Assembly (NCBI RefSeq): GCF_900231165.1
Contig: NZ_LT960614.1
Span: forward strand, 1,176,550 to 1,240,549
Length of the DNA: 64,000 bases
Reading direction: 5' to 3'
From: Hartmannibacter diazotrophicus
GTDB lineage: Bacteria > Pseudomonadota > Alphaproteobacteria > Rhizobiales > Pleomorphomonadaceae
Shown: positions 1 to 8,584 of the stretch, one piece after another
Numbering within the stretch: position 1 is the first letter of the stretch
Layout: each line of letters starts with the position of its first letter
Notes under the pieces: generated by a model
Seen by the model: the letters and a program-made list of their open reading frames with translations, nothing else
Databases searched by the model: none
Told to the model about the DNA's origin: nothing
Position numbers and translations under genes: made by a program

Positions 1-203
1 GCGACTAAGTTGGTAGACTAAGACTAGATAGGCCGACGGATCGGGTTCAGACCGTTGCCGACGAAGTCGGTTGTCGGTTTCCGGTCGCCTGGTCTAGTGT
101 GGCGGTCGTTTGTCGCGGGGACTTCGTGACAGGTACCGGGGAGGCAGCGAGGACCTCGACGGTTTGCGTGCGGCGAGTGTGTCAACAGCACCGGGGTACA
201 TGG

Positions 204-1991
204 ATGGGTTTTGAACTCGGTGCCTCTGCACCTTATGTCGCGCTGCTGCTGGTCTTCCTGATGCTGGTTGCCTTCGCGACGGAGAAGTTCCCGCCTGAAT
301 CTATTGCTATTTCCGGCACCGCCGTCGTTCTCGTTCTCGGGTTGATCGACACCGGGGATCTCCTGGGCGTGATGTCGAACAGCGCGCCGGTGACCATCAT
401 CGCGATGTTCATGGTCAGCGCCGCGCTCGTGCGCACCGGTGTCCTCGACAGTGTGATCGCCCGCCTTCTCTCCCTCTCCAAATACGGCAACTGGCTCGTC
501 ATCTCCGGTTTTGTGTTCTTCGTCATGGTGGCGTCGGCCTTCGTGAACAACACGCCGCTGGTCGTGATGATGATCCCGCTGACGATCTCGCTGGCCCAGC
601 GTCTCGGTATCGCAGAATCCAAGCTGCTGATGCCGCTGTCCTTCACGGCGATCCTCGGTGGCACGGTGACCCTGATCGGGACGTCCACGAACATTCTCGT
701 CGATGGTGTCGCCACGCAGAACGGGATCAAGCCGTTCACGCTCTTCGAGATCACGCCGCTCGGCATCGTCAGCGGCATTGTCGGCTGCCTCTATCTGATT
801 CTCGCGGGCCGATTTTTGTTGCCTGACCGCCAGACCGTGACGAGCCTGTCGAGTTCCGGTCGCAAGCCCCAGTTCCTCGTCGAAGTGCTGGTGGCCCACG
901 ATTCTCCGATGATCGGCCAGCATCCGCAGAAGATTCCGCTCTTTTCCGGCTCCGATCGCCGCGTCGTGGACGTCGTCCGCGGCGATGCCTCCTTGCGCCG
1001 GGACATGAAGTCGGTGGAACTGATGGCCGGCGACATCGTCGTGCTGAAGTCGTCCGTCTCCGACGTCATGTCGATCCGCGAGCGCCAGGATGTCGACATT
1101 CACCAGCCGGAAGCGGTCGAGCCCGTCGGCGCCCGAGCGACGGTCGTCGTCGAGGCCCTGCTCGGGCCGGGCGCCCGCCTGCTGGGGCGGACCTTGCGCG
1201 AGGCGCGCCTGCGCCGTCGTTACGGTGTCTATCCGATGGCCCTGCACCGGCACGGCAGCAACATTGCCGAGCGGCTCGAGGACGTTCGTCTGCAGGTCGG
1301 CGATTCCCTTCTGATCGAGGGGGCACCCGAAGATCTCCGCCGCCTCGCCGACGATCTCGGGCTCGTCAACCTCAACGAAACGCGCGAGCGGGCGGTGCGC
1401 CATGGCAAGGCGCCCTTTGCGGCGCTGGCGCTGCTCTTCGTGGTCGTTGGATCGGCCATGGGCCTCATGCCTGTCGCGGGCCTTGCCTGGATCGCCGTTG
1501 CATTCGTCCTGGTAACGCGCTCGATCGACGCCGACGAGGCGCTGCAGGCGGTCGACTGGCGGATCATCATCCTGATCCTGATGATGCTGGCCTTCGGCAA
1601 GTCGCTGGAAAACACCGGGGCGATCAACATCATTGTCGATTTCGTCGAGCCTTGGTTCCGGGACCTGCCGCCGCACGTCGTGCTCGGGCTCTTCTATCTG
1701 CTGACCGTGTTCCTCACGGAAATCGTCACCAACAATGCGGTCGCCGTGGTGATGACCCCCGTCGGCATCACGCTGGCCCATCAACTCGGCTATGACCCGC
1801 GCGCCTTTGTGGTCGCCGTCATGTTCGCCGCGAGCGCCTGCTTTGCGACCCCGATCGGCTACCAGACCAACACGCTTGTCTACTCGGCCGGCGGCTACAA
1901 GTTCATGGATTTCGTCAAGGTCGGGCTGCCGCTCAATCTCCTGATCGGCATTGTCAATGTGCTGCTGGCTCCGCTTCTCTGGCCGCTTTGA
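204..1991 (+). CDS. SLC13-family permease with two RCK_C (TrkA_C) domains
   Basis: 595-residue inner-membrane transporter of the SLC13/DASS-ArsB type, a family that moves sulfate, di- or tricarboxylates, usually with sodium. Hydrophobic helices fill roughly residues 5-185 and 415-595. Between them lies a cytosolic segment resembling two TrkA_C/RCK_C regulatory domains (about 210-385). The N-terminal half carries the family signature NNTP and a GTSTN segment, and the C-terminal half a matching TNNAVAVVMTP segment, as expected of inverted repeats. The ATG at 204 is chosen because the upstream in-frame GTG at 99 adds 35 residues with no membrane or family character; no strong ribosome-binding site is visible. 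The substrate cannot be deduced. The 3' end overlaps the convergent glycosyltransferase gene by 38 bases. Confidence 0.88.
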   Translation: MGFELGASAPYVALLLVFLMLVAFATEKFPPESIAISGTAVVLVLGLIDTGDLLGVMSNSAPVTIIAMFMVSAALVRTGVLDSVIARLLSLSKYGNWLVISGFVFFVMVASAFVNNTPLVVMMIPLTISLAQRLGIAESKLLMPLSFTAILGGTVTLIGTSTNILVDGVATQNGIKPFTLFEITPLGIVSGIVGCLYLILAGRFLLPDRQTVTSLSSSGRKPQFLVEVLVAHDSPMIGQHPQKIPLFSGSDRRVVDVVRGDASLRRDMKSVELMAGDIVVLKSSVSDVMSIRERQDVDIHQPEAVEPVGARATVVVEALLGPGARLLGRTLREARLRRRYGVYPMALHRHGSNIAERLEDVRLQVGDSLLIEGAPEDLRRLADDLGLVNLNETRERAVRHGKAPFAALALLFVVVGSAMGLMPVAGLAWIAVAFVLVTRSIDADEALQAVDWRIIILILMMLAFGKSLENTGAINIIVDFVEPWFRDLPPHVVLGLFYLLTVFLTEIVTNNAVAVVMTPVGITLAHQLGYDPRAFVVAVMFAASACFATPIGYQTNTLVYSAGGYKFMDFVKVGLPLNLLIGIVNVLLAPLLWPL

Positions 1992-3597
1992 GCGAGTGTT
2001 TGCCGTCCTCTGATTGCCGAAGGGACAGAGTGGAAATCTCACTGGACTCGTTTCTGGGGCGCTGACAGCCAGGTTGGTTGCCGGTGACCTTGAAGATGAT
2101 GCCTGTCCCTTTCTCCGGGTGGCGGACGCTGATGGTGCATCCGCGAAGGCCCGGCCAAATCGGCAACAGTATGTCGGAGATCATGTCGGCGTTCGTCTTG
2201 TCGTTCTCCCAGTAATGTTCCATCCAGAAGATGTCGGGGCATAGGGTTGCTGGCGTCTCGGACTGCGTTGCATTCATCTTTTCGATGGGTATGCCCCACT
2301 TGCTGGCCACGCTCTGATACGCAAGCGTCTTGACGGTCATTTCGTTGGGGGCGGCGACAATGCTGTCCGCAGGGTAGATCGGAAACACCCTTGAGGACGG
2401 ACAACTCTCAAGATCGGCCCTCACCACCGCTGCGGATTGGTTCCAACGCCCCTCATGGCCGGTGGTCCATGCCGTTTGGACCAGTGTAATGGCCGCCGCC
2501 ACGAAGAACACCGCCCTCAGGACCACGTGCCGGCAAATAAGCTGACAGGCAATTGCCGAGAAGGTGGCGACGATGATGACCTGGATCGGCGTCAGGTATC
2601 CCATGCTGACGATGGGAATACGCGTGTTGATCGCAAACAGGATCGCAAGCGAAACGGCGAGAGAGATGAGCAGTGGAGACAGGAACGATTTTCGACCTAG
2701 CCGGACGCGCGGCGCAGGCTCTCTCTTCCTGTTCCACCTGGTGTTGATGAATGCGGCAGAGGCCATCAGCGAGAGAAAGACATTCTGCTTGACGGTGAAT
2801 ATGAAAGCCACCGCATAGACAACAATCGCTTCAACAGATGTGGTGGTGATCCAGAAGCCTTTTGACGACTCAAGCAACTGCGTCTGCTGGAGCAGAAGGT
2901 TCAGGCCAAGCGGCAGGCTCGCGGCAAGACCCGCGACGGCGAGCAGGAAGAAGTCCGTTCTCCGTCCCGATAACAGGAAGCCGAAGGCGAAGACGGCAAC
3001 GGTCACGGCCGTGATAAGCGCAGTGACATAATGCACATTGAGACAAAGCGTCAGCGCAAGGAAAAAGCCGGACCAGACGAGAATCCGGTTTTTGCCCTCG
3101 AGTTGCACTTCAGTGTCAGACATGCGCCTCAAAATCACCAGAAGAAGAAAAAAGGCGCAGATGCTGGTGAAATAGGACCGAAAATTGCCGAATGCATTGA
3201 TGAAGAACAGGGACGTGCTCGTTGATACAGCGAAGACGAGAAGAAATTCCCTCTCTCTCGGATTGAGGATCCAGAACACGGAAATATACGCGACGGTAGC
3301 CAGCAGCGGGATGAAATTGAGAAGGCGGCCATCCTGAACCGTCAGCGGCGCGATATGCGCGACGAGGTAGGAGAGCAAGGAAAAGAACACGGGATGGACA
3401 TCGGCCATCCAGCGTTCGCTGAAAATCCTGTGCAGCCCCAGCGTCGGATCGCTGAGGTAGACGCTCCAGAACTCGTCAAGCCATGGCCCGCGCGTTAGAG
3501 ACATCCATGAGAGAACGGCAAAAAGAAACACGCCGTGAAGATAGGCCGCACGCGGCAATCTGAATGGCGCCCCAGCCGAATCCGCCTGTTCGAACAT
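1954..3597 (-). CDS. GT39/ArnT-like polytopic membrane glycosyltransferase
   Basis: 547-residue integral membrane protein with the plan of GT-C glycosyltransferases (GT39, ArnT, PMT): an N-terminal transmembrane helix followed by a periplasmic loop with the acidic WLDEFWS motif, then ADVHPVFF, which matches the D-V-H-P pattern typical of these lipid-linked-sugar-dependent enzymes. About ten hydrophobic helices follow, and a soluble C-terminal region starts near residue 385. Such enzymes move a sugar from a polyprenyl-phosphate donor onto lipid A, a glycan or a protein on the periplasmic face. Acceptor and sugar are unknown. It is monocistronic, convergent with the SLC13 gene and overlapping it by 38 bases. 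Base composition looks somewhat less GC-rich than its neighbours by eye, which may point to a more recent origin. Confidence 0.75.
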   Translation of the reverse strand: MFEQADSAGAPFRLPRAAYLHGVFLFAVLSWMSLTRGPWLDEFWSVYLSDPTLGLHRIFSERWMADVHPVFFSLLSYLVAHIAPLTVQDGRLLNFIPLLATVAYISVFWILNPREREFLLVFAVSTSTSLFFINAFGNFRSYFTSICAFFLLLVILRRMSDTEVQLEGKNRILVWSGFFLALTLCLNVHYVTALITAVTVAVFAFGFLLSGRRTDFFLLAVAGLAASLPLGLNLLLQQTQLLESSKGFWITTTSVEAIVVYAVAFIFTVKQNVFLSLMASAAFINTRWNRKREPAPRVRLGRKSFLSPLLISLAVSLAILFAINTRIPIVSMGYLTPIQVIIVATFSAIACQLICRHVVLRAVFFVAAAITLVQTAWTTGHEGRWNQSAAVVRADLESCPSSRVFPIYPADSIVAAPNEMTVKTLAYQSVASKWGIPIEKMNATQSETPATLCPDIFWMEHYWENDKTNADMISDILLPIWPGLRGCTISVRHPEKGTGIIFKVTGNQPGCQRPRNESSEISTLSLRQSEDGKHSLKAAREAEPAAH

Positions 3598-3749
3598 GCA
3601 AATGCCCCTTCAGCGTGATTTTCTTTCGAAAACACTACTGAAGAGGGAATTTGAGAGTCGCCTGTTAACAATTCGTGAGTTTGTCGCAATTCGCGGAGAT
3701 TGTGTTTGTTGACGGCGACACGCAGGGCGCTCACTTGTCGGGGGCCGCT

Positions 3750-4310
3750 TCAAGCCGGGCCGAGGCGCCCGAACCGGATTTGCGTCTCGCCGAAGGTCCG
3801 CTCGTCGAGCAATTCGATCTCGCCGGGTAGCGTGAGGTCGGCAGCAGCGGCCTCCTCGACGACGATGAGGGCGCCCGGCTTCAGCCACCCCCCTGCAATC
3901 AGGCTGGAAAGCGCCTTTTCCGCAAGGCCCTTGCCATAGGGGGGGTCGAGGAAGGCGAGGGTGTAGGGCTCGGCCGGACCGACCGATCCCATCCGCGTCG
4001 CATCGCGCCGGAAGATGCGCGTCGCACCCATCAGGCCGAGGCTTTCCTGGTTGCGCCGGATCAGGCCGCGCGCCTCCACGGCTTCTTCCACGAAGAGACA
4101 GGCCTTTGCCCCGCGGCTCATCGCCTCGAAGCCAAGCGCGCCGGTGCCGGCAAAGACATCCATCACCCGCGCGTCTGTCACCGGATCGTCGAAGCTGTGT
4201 TCCAGGATGTTGAAGAGGCTCTCGCGCAATCGGTCGCTGGTCGGCCGGATGGCGTTGGAGGTGGGCGATGCGAGCCCGTGGCCGCGAAAGCGGCCGCCGA
4301 CGATCCGCAT
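3750..4310 (-). CDS. rsmD: 16S rRNA (guanine(966)-N2)-methyltransferase RsmD
   Basis: 186 residues, the usual RsmD length. It methylates N2 of G966 in 16S rRNA on assembled 30S subunits using S-adenosylmethionine. The N-terminus MRIVGGRFRG is the family hallmark; the SAM-binding loop DVFAGTGALGFE starts at residue 51 and the catalytic N-methyltransferase motif DPPY lies at 122-125. The start codon overlaps the stop of the upstream pseudouridine synthase gene (TGATG), so the two rRNA-modification genes form a translationally coupled operon on the minus strand. Confidence 0.95.
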   Translation of the reverse strand: MRIVGGRFRGHGLASPTSNAIRPTSDRLRESLFNILEHSFDDPVTDARVMDVFAGTGALGFEAMSRGAKACLFVEEAVEARGLIRRNQESLGLMGATRIFRRDATRMGSVGPAEPYTLAFLDPPYGKGLAEKALSSLIAGGWLKPGALIVVEEAAAADLTLPGEIELLDERTFGETQIRFGRLGPA

Positions 4311-5419
4311 CAGCCGCCCTTCCGACCGCCCTTCGGCGCTGGCTTGCGCCGCGGTGCGACGGCAATCGCCTCGCCCTTGGGCGCCCGGCCGCCGGCCTTG
4401 GTTTTCGCCGGTCTGCCGGCAGAGGCCTGGCCCTTCGCGCCGGACGCGGCTGCGCCGCCCTTGAGCGATAGCGTTCCGCGGCGGCCGGCCGGCGCAGGCT
4501 TGCGTTCCGTCTCATGGTCGAGATCGGCGGCGCGTCGCTTGGCACTCGCCTTGGCATTGGGCGCCCGCATCGGCTTTGCGCCTACCTTGGCGACGGGCTC
4601 CTCCGGCTTGCGCCGCTTGATCGGCAGCTCCGGCAGCGAGAAGTCAGCTCCGGCCTCCTCGATCAGGCGCTCGCCGAGCTGGTCGCGCAGCACCTTCCGC
4701 GGCACTTCCTCGACGCTGCCCACCGGAATTTCGTTGAGCTGGAAGGGACCGAAGGAAATGCGGATCAGCCGGTTCACCTCCAGTCCGAGGTGCCCGAGAA
4801 TGTTCTTCACCTCGCGGTTCTTGCCTTCGCGAAGGCCGATGGTGAGCCAGACGTTGTCGCCCTTCTTGCGGTCGAGGCTCGCCTCCACCGCGCCATAGAG
4901 CACGCCGTCGATGGCAACGCCATGCGCGAGAGCCGCCAGCTGGCTCTCCTCGACAGCGCCGAAGCAGCGCACGCGGTAGCGGCGCAGCCAGCCGGTCTTC
5001 GGCAGTTCCAGGACGCGGGCAAGGCCGCCGTCATTGGTCAGAAGCAGCAGGCCCTCGGTGTTGATGTCGAGCCGTCCGACGGAAACGACGCGCGGCAACC
5101 CGTCCGGCAGCCGCTCGAACACCGTTGGCCGGCCTTCCGGATCGCGGCTCGTGGTCACCAGCCCCTTCGGCTTGTGATAGAGCCAGAGCCGCGTGGCCTC
5201 GCGGCCGGGCAGGGGTTCGCCGTCCACCGTGATGGCGTCGGAGGCGGTCACGGTGACCGCCGGCGTCTCCAGTACCCGGCCGTTGACCGCGACCCGCCCG
5301 GCGGTAATCCAGGTTTCAGCCTCGCGGCGCGAGCAGAGCCCGGCGCGCGCCATCACCTTGGCGATGCGCTCGCCGCTGTCGTCGCCTGCGTCTTGTGAAG
5401 ATGTTTTTGCGTTGTTCAT
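4310..5419 (-). CDS. rluB: RsuA/RluB-family pseudouridine synthase
   Basis: 369 residues. It isomerises a specific uridine of rRNA to pseudouridine; by resemblance the target is 23S U2605 (RluB), although RsuA, RluE or RluF activity cannot be excluded from sequence alone. An S4 RNA-binding domain occupies residues 18-65, followed by the catalytic domain with GRLDINTEGLLLL (catalytic Asp118). From about residue 265 a long Lys/Arg/Ala-rich tail follows, typical of alphaproteobacterial versions and probably disordered and RNA-binding. It is the first gene of a two-gene operon with rsmD (one-base overlap), transcribed divergently from tadA with about 110 bases between the starts. Confidence 0.9.
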   Translation of the reverse strand: MNNAKTSSQDAGDDSGERIAKVMARAGLCSRREAETWITAGRVAVNGRVLETPAVTVTASDAITVDGEPLPGREATRLWLYHKPKGLVTTSRDPEGRPTVFERLPDGLPRVVSVGRLDINTEGLLLLTNDGGLARVLELPKTGWLRRYRVRCFGAVEESQLAALAHGVAIDGVLYGAVEASLDRKKGDNVWLTIGLREGKNREVKNILGHLGLEVNRLIRISFGPFQLNEIPVGSVEEVPRKVLRDQLGERLIEEAGADFSLPELPIKRRKPEEPVAKVGAKPMRAPNAKASAKRRAADLDHETERKPAPAGRRGTLSLKGGAAASGAKGQASAGRPAKTKAGGRAPKGEAIAVAPRRKPAPKGGRKGG

Positions 5420-5531
5420 GGCAGCGGTGATAGCAGGTTCCGTGTGGACTGGAAATCACCGGAAACCAGCAGGAACGAAGAGTTTGGTGGACGAGTCGTC
5501 GGGACCGGAACAGACGAGCCGCGAGAGCTTC

Positions 5532-5960
5532 ATGGAGCGCGCCCTCGATGAGGCGCGGCAGGCGGCGGCGCGCGGCGAGGTGCCGATCGGTGCGGTCGTC
5601 GTCCGCGACGGCGAAGTGCTGGCGGCCGACGGCAACCGCACACTGGAACGGAAGGACCCGACCGCCCACGCCGAGATTCTGGCGATTCGGGCGGCTTGCC
5701 AGACTGTCGGCTCGGAACGCCTGCCGGACATGGACCTCTACGTGACGCTGGAGCCGTGCCCGATGTGCGCGGCGGCAATCTCCTTTGCCCGTATCCGCAG
5801 GCTCTATTACGGCGCATCGGACGAGAAGGGCGGGGGCGTTGCCAACGGCCCGCAGGTCTTTGCCAGCACCTCCTGCCACCATGTGCCCGAGGTCTATGCC
5901 GGCTTTGCCGAAGGGGATGCCGCCGAGCTCCTGCGGTCTTTTTTCGAACGGCGGCGTTGA
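5532..5960 (+). CDS. tadA: tRNA adenosine(34) deaminase TadA
   Basis: Deaminates adenosine 34 to inosine in tRNA-Arg(ACG), allowing wobble decoding. The zinc/cytidine-deaminase core is complete: HAE at residues 46-48 (zinc ligand His and proton-shuttling Glu) and PCPMC at 75-79 (two zinc-binding cysteines). With the ATG at 5532 the protein is 142 residues. A GTG at 5487, preceded by a GAAG-type ribosome-binding site, would give 157 residues and is a serious alternative, since relatives usually start a few residues before the FMERAL segment. Convergent with the next gene, ten bases away. Confidence 0.93.
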   Translation: MERALDEARQAAARGEVPIGAVVVRDGEVLAADGNRTLERKDPTAHAEILAIRAACQTVGSERLPDMDLYVTLEPCPMCAAAISFARIRRLYYGASDEKGGGVANGPQVFASTSCHHVPEVYAGFAEGDAAELLRSFFERRR

Positions 5961-5969
5961 AGAACCACC

Positions 5970-6563
5970 CTAAAGAATGCCGGGGATGAGGGCCTTTGTC
6001 CGCGCCTTGTAGGTCTCATAGGCGCTACCGAAATGCTGGGTCATCCATCGCTCCTCCACCTGCAGTTTGCGCCAGAAGGTGATGAGGACAATGGCCAAGG
6101 CGACGAAGCCCCGCACGGCTCCCAGGCTGAGCGCCGTGCCGACGAAGGCCAACAGCAGGCCTGTGTAGATCGGGTGGCGGACGAAGCGATAGGGGCCGCT
6201 CATGACGAGTTCATGGCCCTGCTTGAAGTCGACCTCGCCGCTCCAGTTGCGCCCGATATGCACGCGCGCCCAGCAGGCGAAGGCGATGCCGGCCACGGTC
6301 AGAGCCGCGCCAAGGGCGAGGATGGGCACGCCGTGCGGGAAAACGGACCAGTCGAGCCAGGTGCCCGCATAGAACGGCAGGGGCAGAAACAGCACGGCGA
6401 CCGCGACAAAGCGCAGAAGCAGAAAAAGGCGCGCCATGGTCGAGCCGTGGCGTGCCTGCCGGGGCTTGGACTCGCGCGCGCTCCACATCCAGAAGACCAC
6501 GAAGACGATCCAGGCGGCCGCCGGGCTCACCTCCAGGAACGTCACGAAAAGTCCTCGGTCCAT
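5970..6563 (-). CDS. Isoprenylcysteine carboxyl methyltransferase-family membrane protein
   Basis: 197-residue membrane protein of the ICMT/PEMT family. Several hydrophobic helices precede the conserved C-terminal signature, here GPYRFVRHPIYTG followed by a membrane segment and EERWM, which binds S-adenosylmethionine in this family. Bacterial members methylate lipids or small lipophilic molecules; isoprenylcysteine itself is an unlikely substrate, and the true one is unknown. The start at 6563 (ATG) is preferred over an in-frame TTG 18 bases upstream. It stands between tadA (convergent) and the patatin gene (same strand, 70 bases upstream). Confidence 0.82.
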   Translation of the reverse strand: MDRGLFVTFLEVSPAAAWIVFVVFWMWSARESKPRQARHGSTMARLFLLLRFVAVAVLFLPLPFYAGTWLDWSVFPHGVPILALGAALTVAGIAFACWARVHIGRNWSGEVDFKQGHELVMSGPYRFVRHPIYTGLLLAFVGTALSLGAVRGFVALAIVLITFWRKLQVEERWMTQHFGSAYETYKARTKALIPGIL

Positions 6564-6633
6564 GGCTGTCTCGCGAGGCAATTGGCCGAAGCCGGGCTGA
6601 TGCGCGGCGATGCGCGTTCGAAGGCTCCGGCGG

Positions 6634-7470
6634 TTATTCCGCCGCCTCGCGCTGTTCCAGCAAGGCCTCGACCTTGCGCTTGACCTCGTCCTTGATCGGC
6701 TGCGTTGCCTTGAGGATGGCGCTGGCCTTCATGAAATCGAGCACCCTGAAGGCGTCGACCGGCGGCTTGATCAGGATGTCGGGATGCCGCGTCTTCAGCT
6801 TTTCCGCCAGAACCGACTGCATCAGGATCTGGCTGGCCCCGAACACCGCCTCGGTGGCGGACGGACGGTTTCGTCCAGGCCGTCGCACTGGACCGCCGAC
6901 CACGTCGACCGCGATCGAGATGTCGACGTCGGCCGGCAATTTGTCGAAGGGCAGCGGATTGGAGACACCGCCGTCGATATAGACACGGTTGTTGATCTCG
7001 ACAGGGCGGAAGACCACCGGGATCGCGATCGACGCGGCGATTGCCGCCCGCAGCGGTCCGTCGGTGAACTCGCATTCGCGGCATTCGTAGAAGTCGGTCG
7101 TCACCACGGAAAAGGGGATCGACAGGTATTTGAAGTCGTAGGGGACTACCTCGGGTACGAAGATTTCCACCGTCCGTTCGGCGTCGAACTGCGAAAAGCC
7201 CGACGTGAAGATGTCGCCGAGACGCTTGGGCCTCAATTGCCAGACCCGCGACCAGACCTCGCCGGCATTGCGGAAGGTCGCTGCAACGACCTCGTGAAGG
7301 TCCTTGCCGGTCAGGCCCGCCGCGCGGCCCGCGCCGATGATCGCCCCGATCGAGCAGCCGCTGATCGCGGAGGGCTGCAGGCCAAGTTCGTCGAGAGCCT
7401 CGAGCACATGCACATGGGCAAGGCCCCGCGCTCCGCCGCCTCCGAGTGCAACGCCGATCCGAAGGGTCAT
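6634..7470 (-). CDS. Patatin-like phospholipase, RssA/YchK type
   Basis: 278-residue serine lipid hydrolase. The glycine-rich oxyanion loop GGGGARG is at residues 10-16, the nucleophile elbow GCSIG near residue 39, and the second member of the Ser-Asp dyad in DGGVSNPLP near 170. This is the short bacterial patatin (RssA) architecture without additional domains, presumably cytoplasmic or membrane-associated. Its start overlaps the stop of the upstream alpha/beta hydrolase gene by four bases (ATGA), so the two are translationally coupled and may act on related ester or lipid substrates; the physiological substrate is unknown. Confidence 0.9.
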   Translation of the reverse strand: MTLRIGVALGGGGARGLAHVHVLEALDELGLQPSAISGCSIGAIIGAGRAAGLTGKDLHEVVAATFRNAGEVWSRVWQLRPKRLGDIFTSGFSQFDAERTVEIFVPEVVPYDFKYLSIPFSVVTTDFYECRECEFTDGPLRAAIAASIAIPVVFRPVEINNRVYIDGGVSNPLPFDKLPADVDISIAVDVVGGPVRRPGRNRPSATEAVFGASQILMQSVLAEKLKTRHPDILIKPPVDAFRVLDFMKASAILKATQPIKDEVKRKVEALLEQREAAE

Positions 7471-8426
7471 GTCAGGAGCGCCTCCATCGCATAGTCCATG
7501 AGGAAGGGCGACAGCGCCGCAAGCGTCTCTACCGGATTTTCCTCGGCAACGAAATGCCCGGCATTGACTCCGGTTCCACGAACGTCCAACGCCCAGCGCC
7601 GCCAGACCGAAAGCACGCCCCCACCGTCGTCAGCTTCACCATCATCGGCCTCACCGTCATGGGAGGGAATGCCGGCCTTGCCCCAGATGGCGAGCAGGGG
7701 GCAGAGGATCCGCCGTCCCTCGTCACGGTCCTGCCGGTCGTACTCGACGTCGATCGTCGCACCCGCCCGGTAGTCCTCGCAGGCCGCGTGGATGACCGAA
7801 GGGTTTGAAAACGCTGTCCGATAGTCGGCGATGACGCGTGGATCGAAGGCGGAAAGGTCGCGGCTCGCCGTCCAGCTCGCGATGGTCCAGTCGAGATAGA
7901 AGACCGGGTCGGCGCCGATGAGATGCTCGGGCAAGGGCGCGGGCTGTGCGAGGAAGGGCCAGTGATAGACCTTGAGCGCGAAGGCGCGGTCCATCGCTTC
8001 CCAGTAGTCGAGCGTGGGCAGGATATCGAGAACGGCAAGCCGGGCAACCCGGTCGGGATAGTCCAGCGCCATCCGGTATCCGACCCGTCCGCCGCGATCA
8101 TGGCCGATGACGGCAAAGCGCTCGTGGCCGAGTTGCCCCATGAGCCTGACGAGGATTTCGCCCATCCGCCGTTTGGAATGCGCGGTATGCGGCGGTCCGC
8201 CTTCGGAGGTTGTGCTGCGGCCATAGCCGGGAATGTCAGGGATGATGAGCCGGTGCGTCTGAGCGAGTTCGCCCGCGATCCGGTGCCACATCGCGTGGGT
8301 CTGCGGATAGCCGTGCAGGAGGAGAACGGGTTGTCCTTCGCCGCCGAGACGCAGATGGATACGAGCCTCGTCGATCTTGATCGTTTCCGTGTCGAACCCC
8401 TGAAAAAGATCGCCGTCGCCGGTCAT
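7467..8426 (-). CDS. Haloacetate (fluoroacetate) dehalogenase-family alpha/beta hydrolase with acidic insert
   Basis: 319 residues from the ATG at 8426, chosen because the upstream extension has no fold character. The core matches fluoroacetate dehalogenase: HGYPQT, nucleophile Asp110 in GHDRGGR, Arg111 and Arg114 (carboxylate binding), Asp134 in LDILPT, His155-Trp156 and Tyr219 (halide pocket in EDYRAG). As I recall, these are the same residue numbers as in the Rhodopseudomonas enzyme RPA1163. The catalytic His is at 291 rather than 280, because 11 extra acidic residues (a tandem GEADD repeat, about 258-269) precede it. Residue conservation supports C-X or ester hydrolysis with a water-attacked Asp ester; actual dehalogenation is an inference. 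It is operonic with the patatin gene (four-base overlap). Confidence 0.85.
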   Translation of the reverse strand: MTGDGDLFQGFDTETIKIDEARIHLRLGGEGQPVLLLHGYPQTHAMWHRIAGELAQTHRLIIPDIPGYGRSTTSEGGPPHTAHSKRRMGEILVRLMGQLGHERFAVIGHDRGGRVGYRMALDYPDRVARLAVLDILPTLDYWEAMDRAFALKVYHWPFLAQPAPLPEHLIGADPVFYLDWTIASWTASRDLSAFDPRVIADYRTAFSNPSVIHAACEDYRAGATIDVEYDRQDRDEGRRILCPLLAIWGKAGIPSHDGEADDGEADDGGGVLSVWRRWALDVRGTGVNAGHFVAEENPVETLAALSPFLMDYAMEALLT

Positions 8427-8584
8427 GGCCTTGCTCGCACCCGTTTCCTCAAAAAGGTGGCGCGCCAGAGTGGCAATGGCAAGGGTTGTAGGAAACAACC
8501 CCCGGCTTTCGCCGGAGGGGCTCATGACGGTACCCGGCGGAGAACTGGATACAGGCACCGGCATTTGCCATGGCCGGTCCGGGC

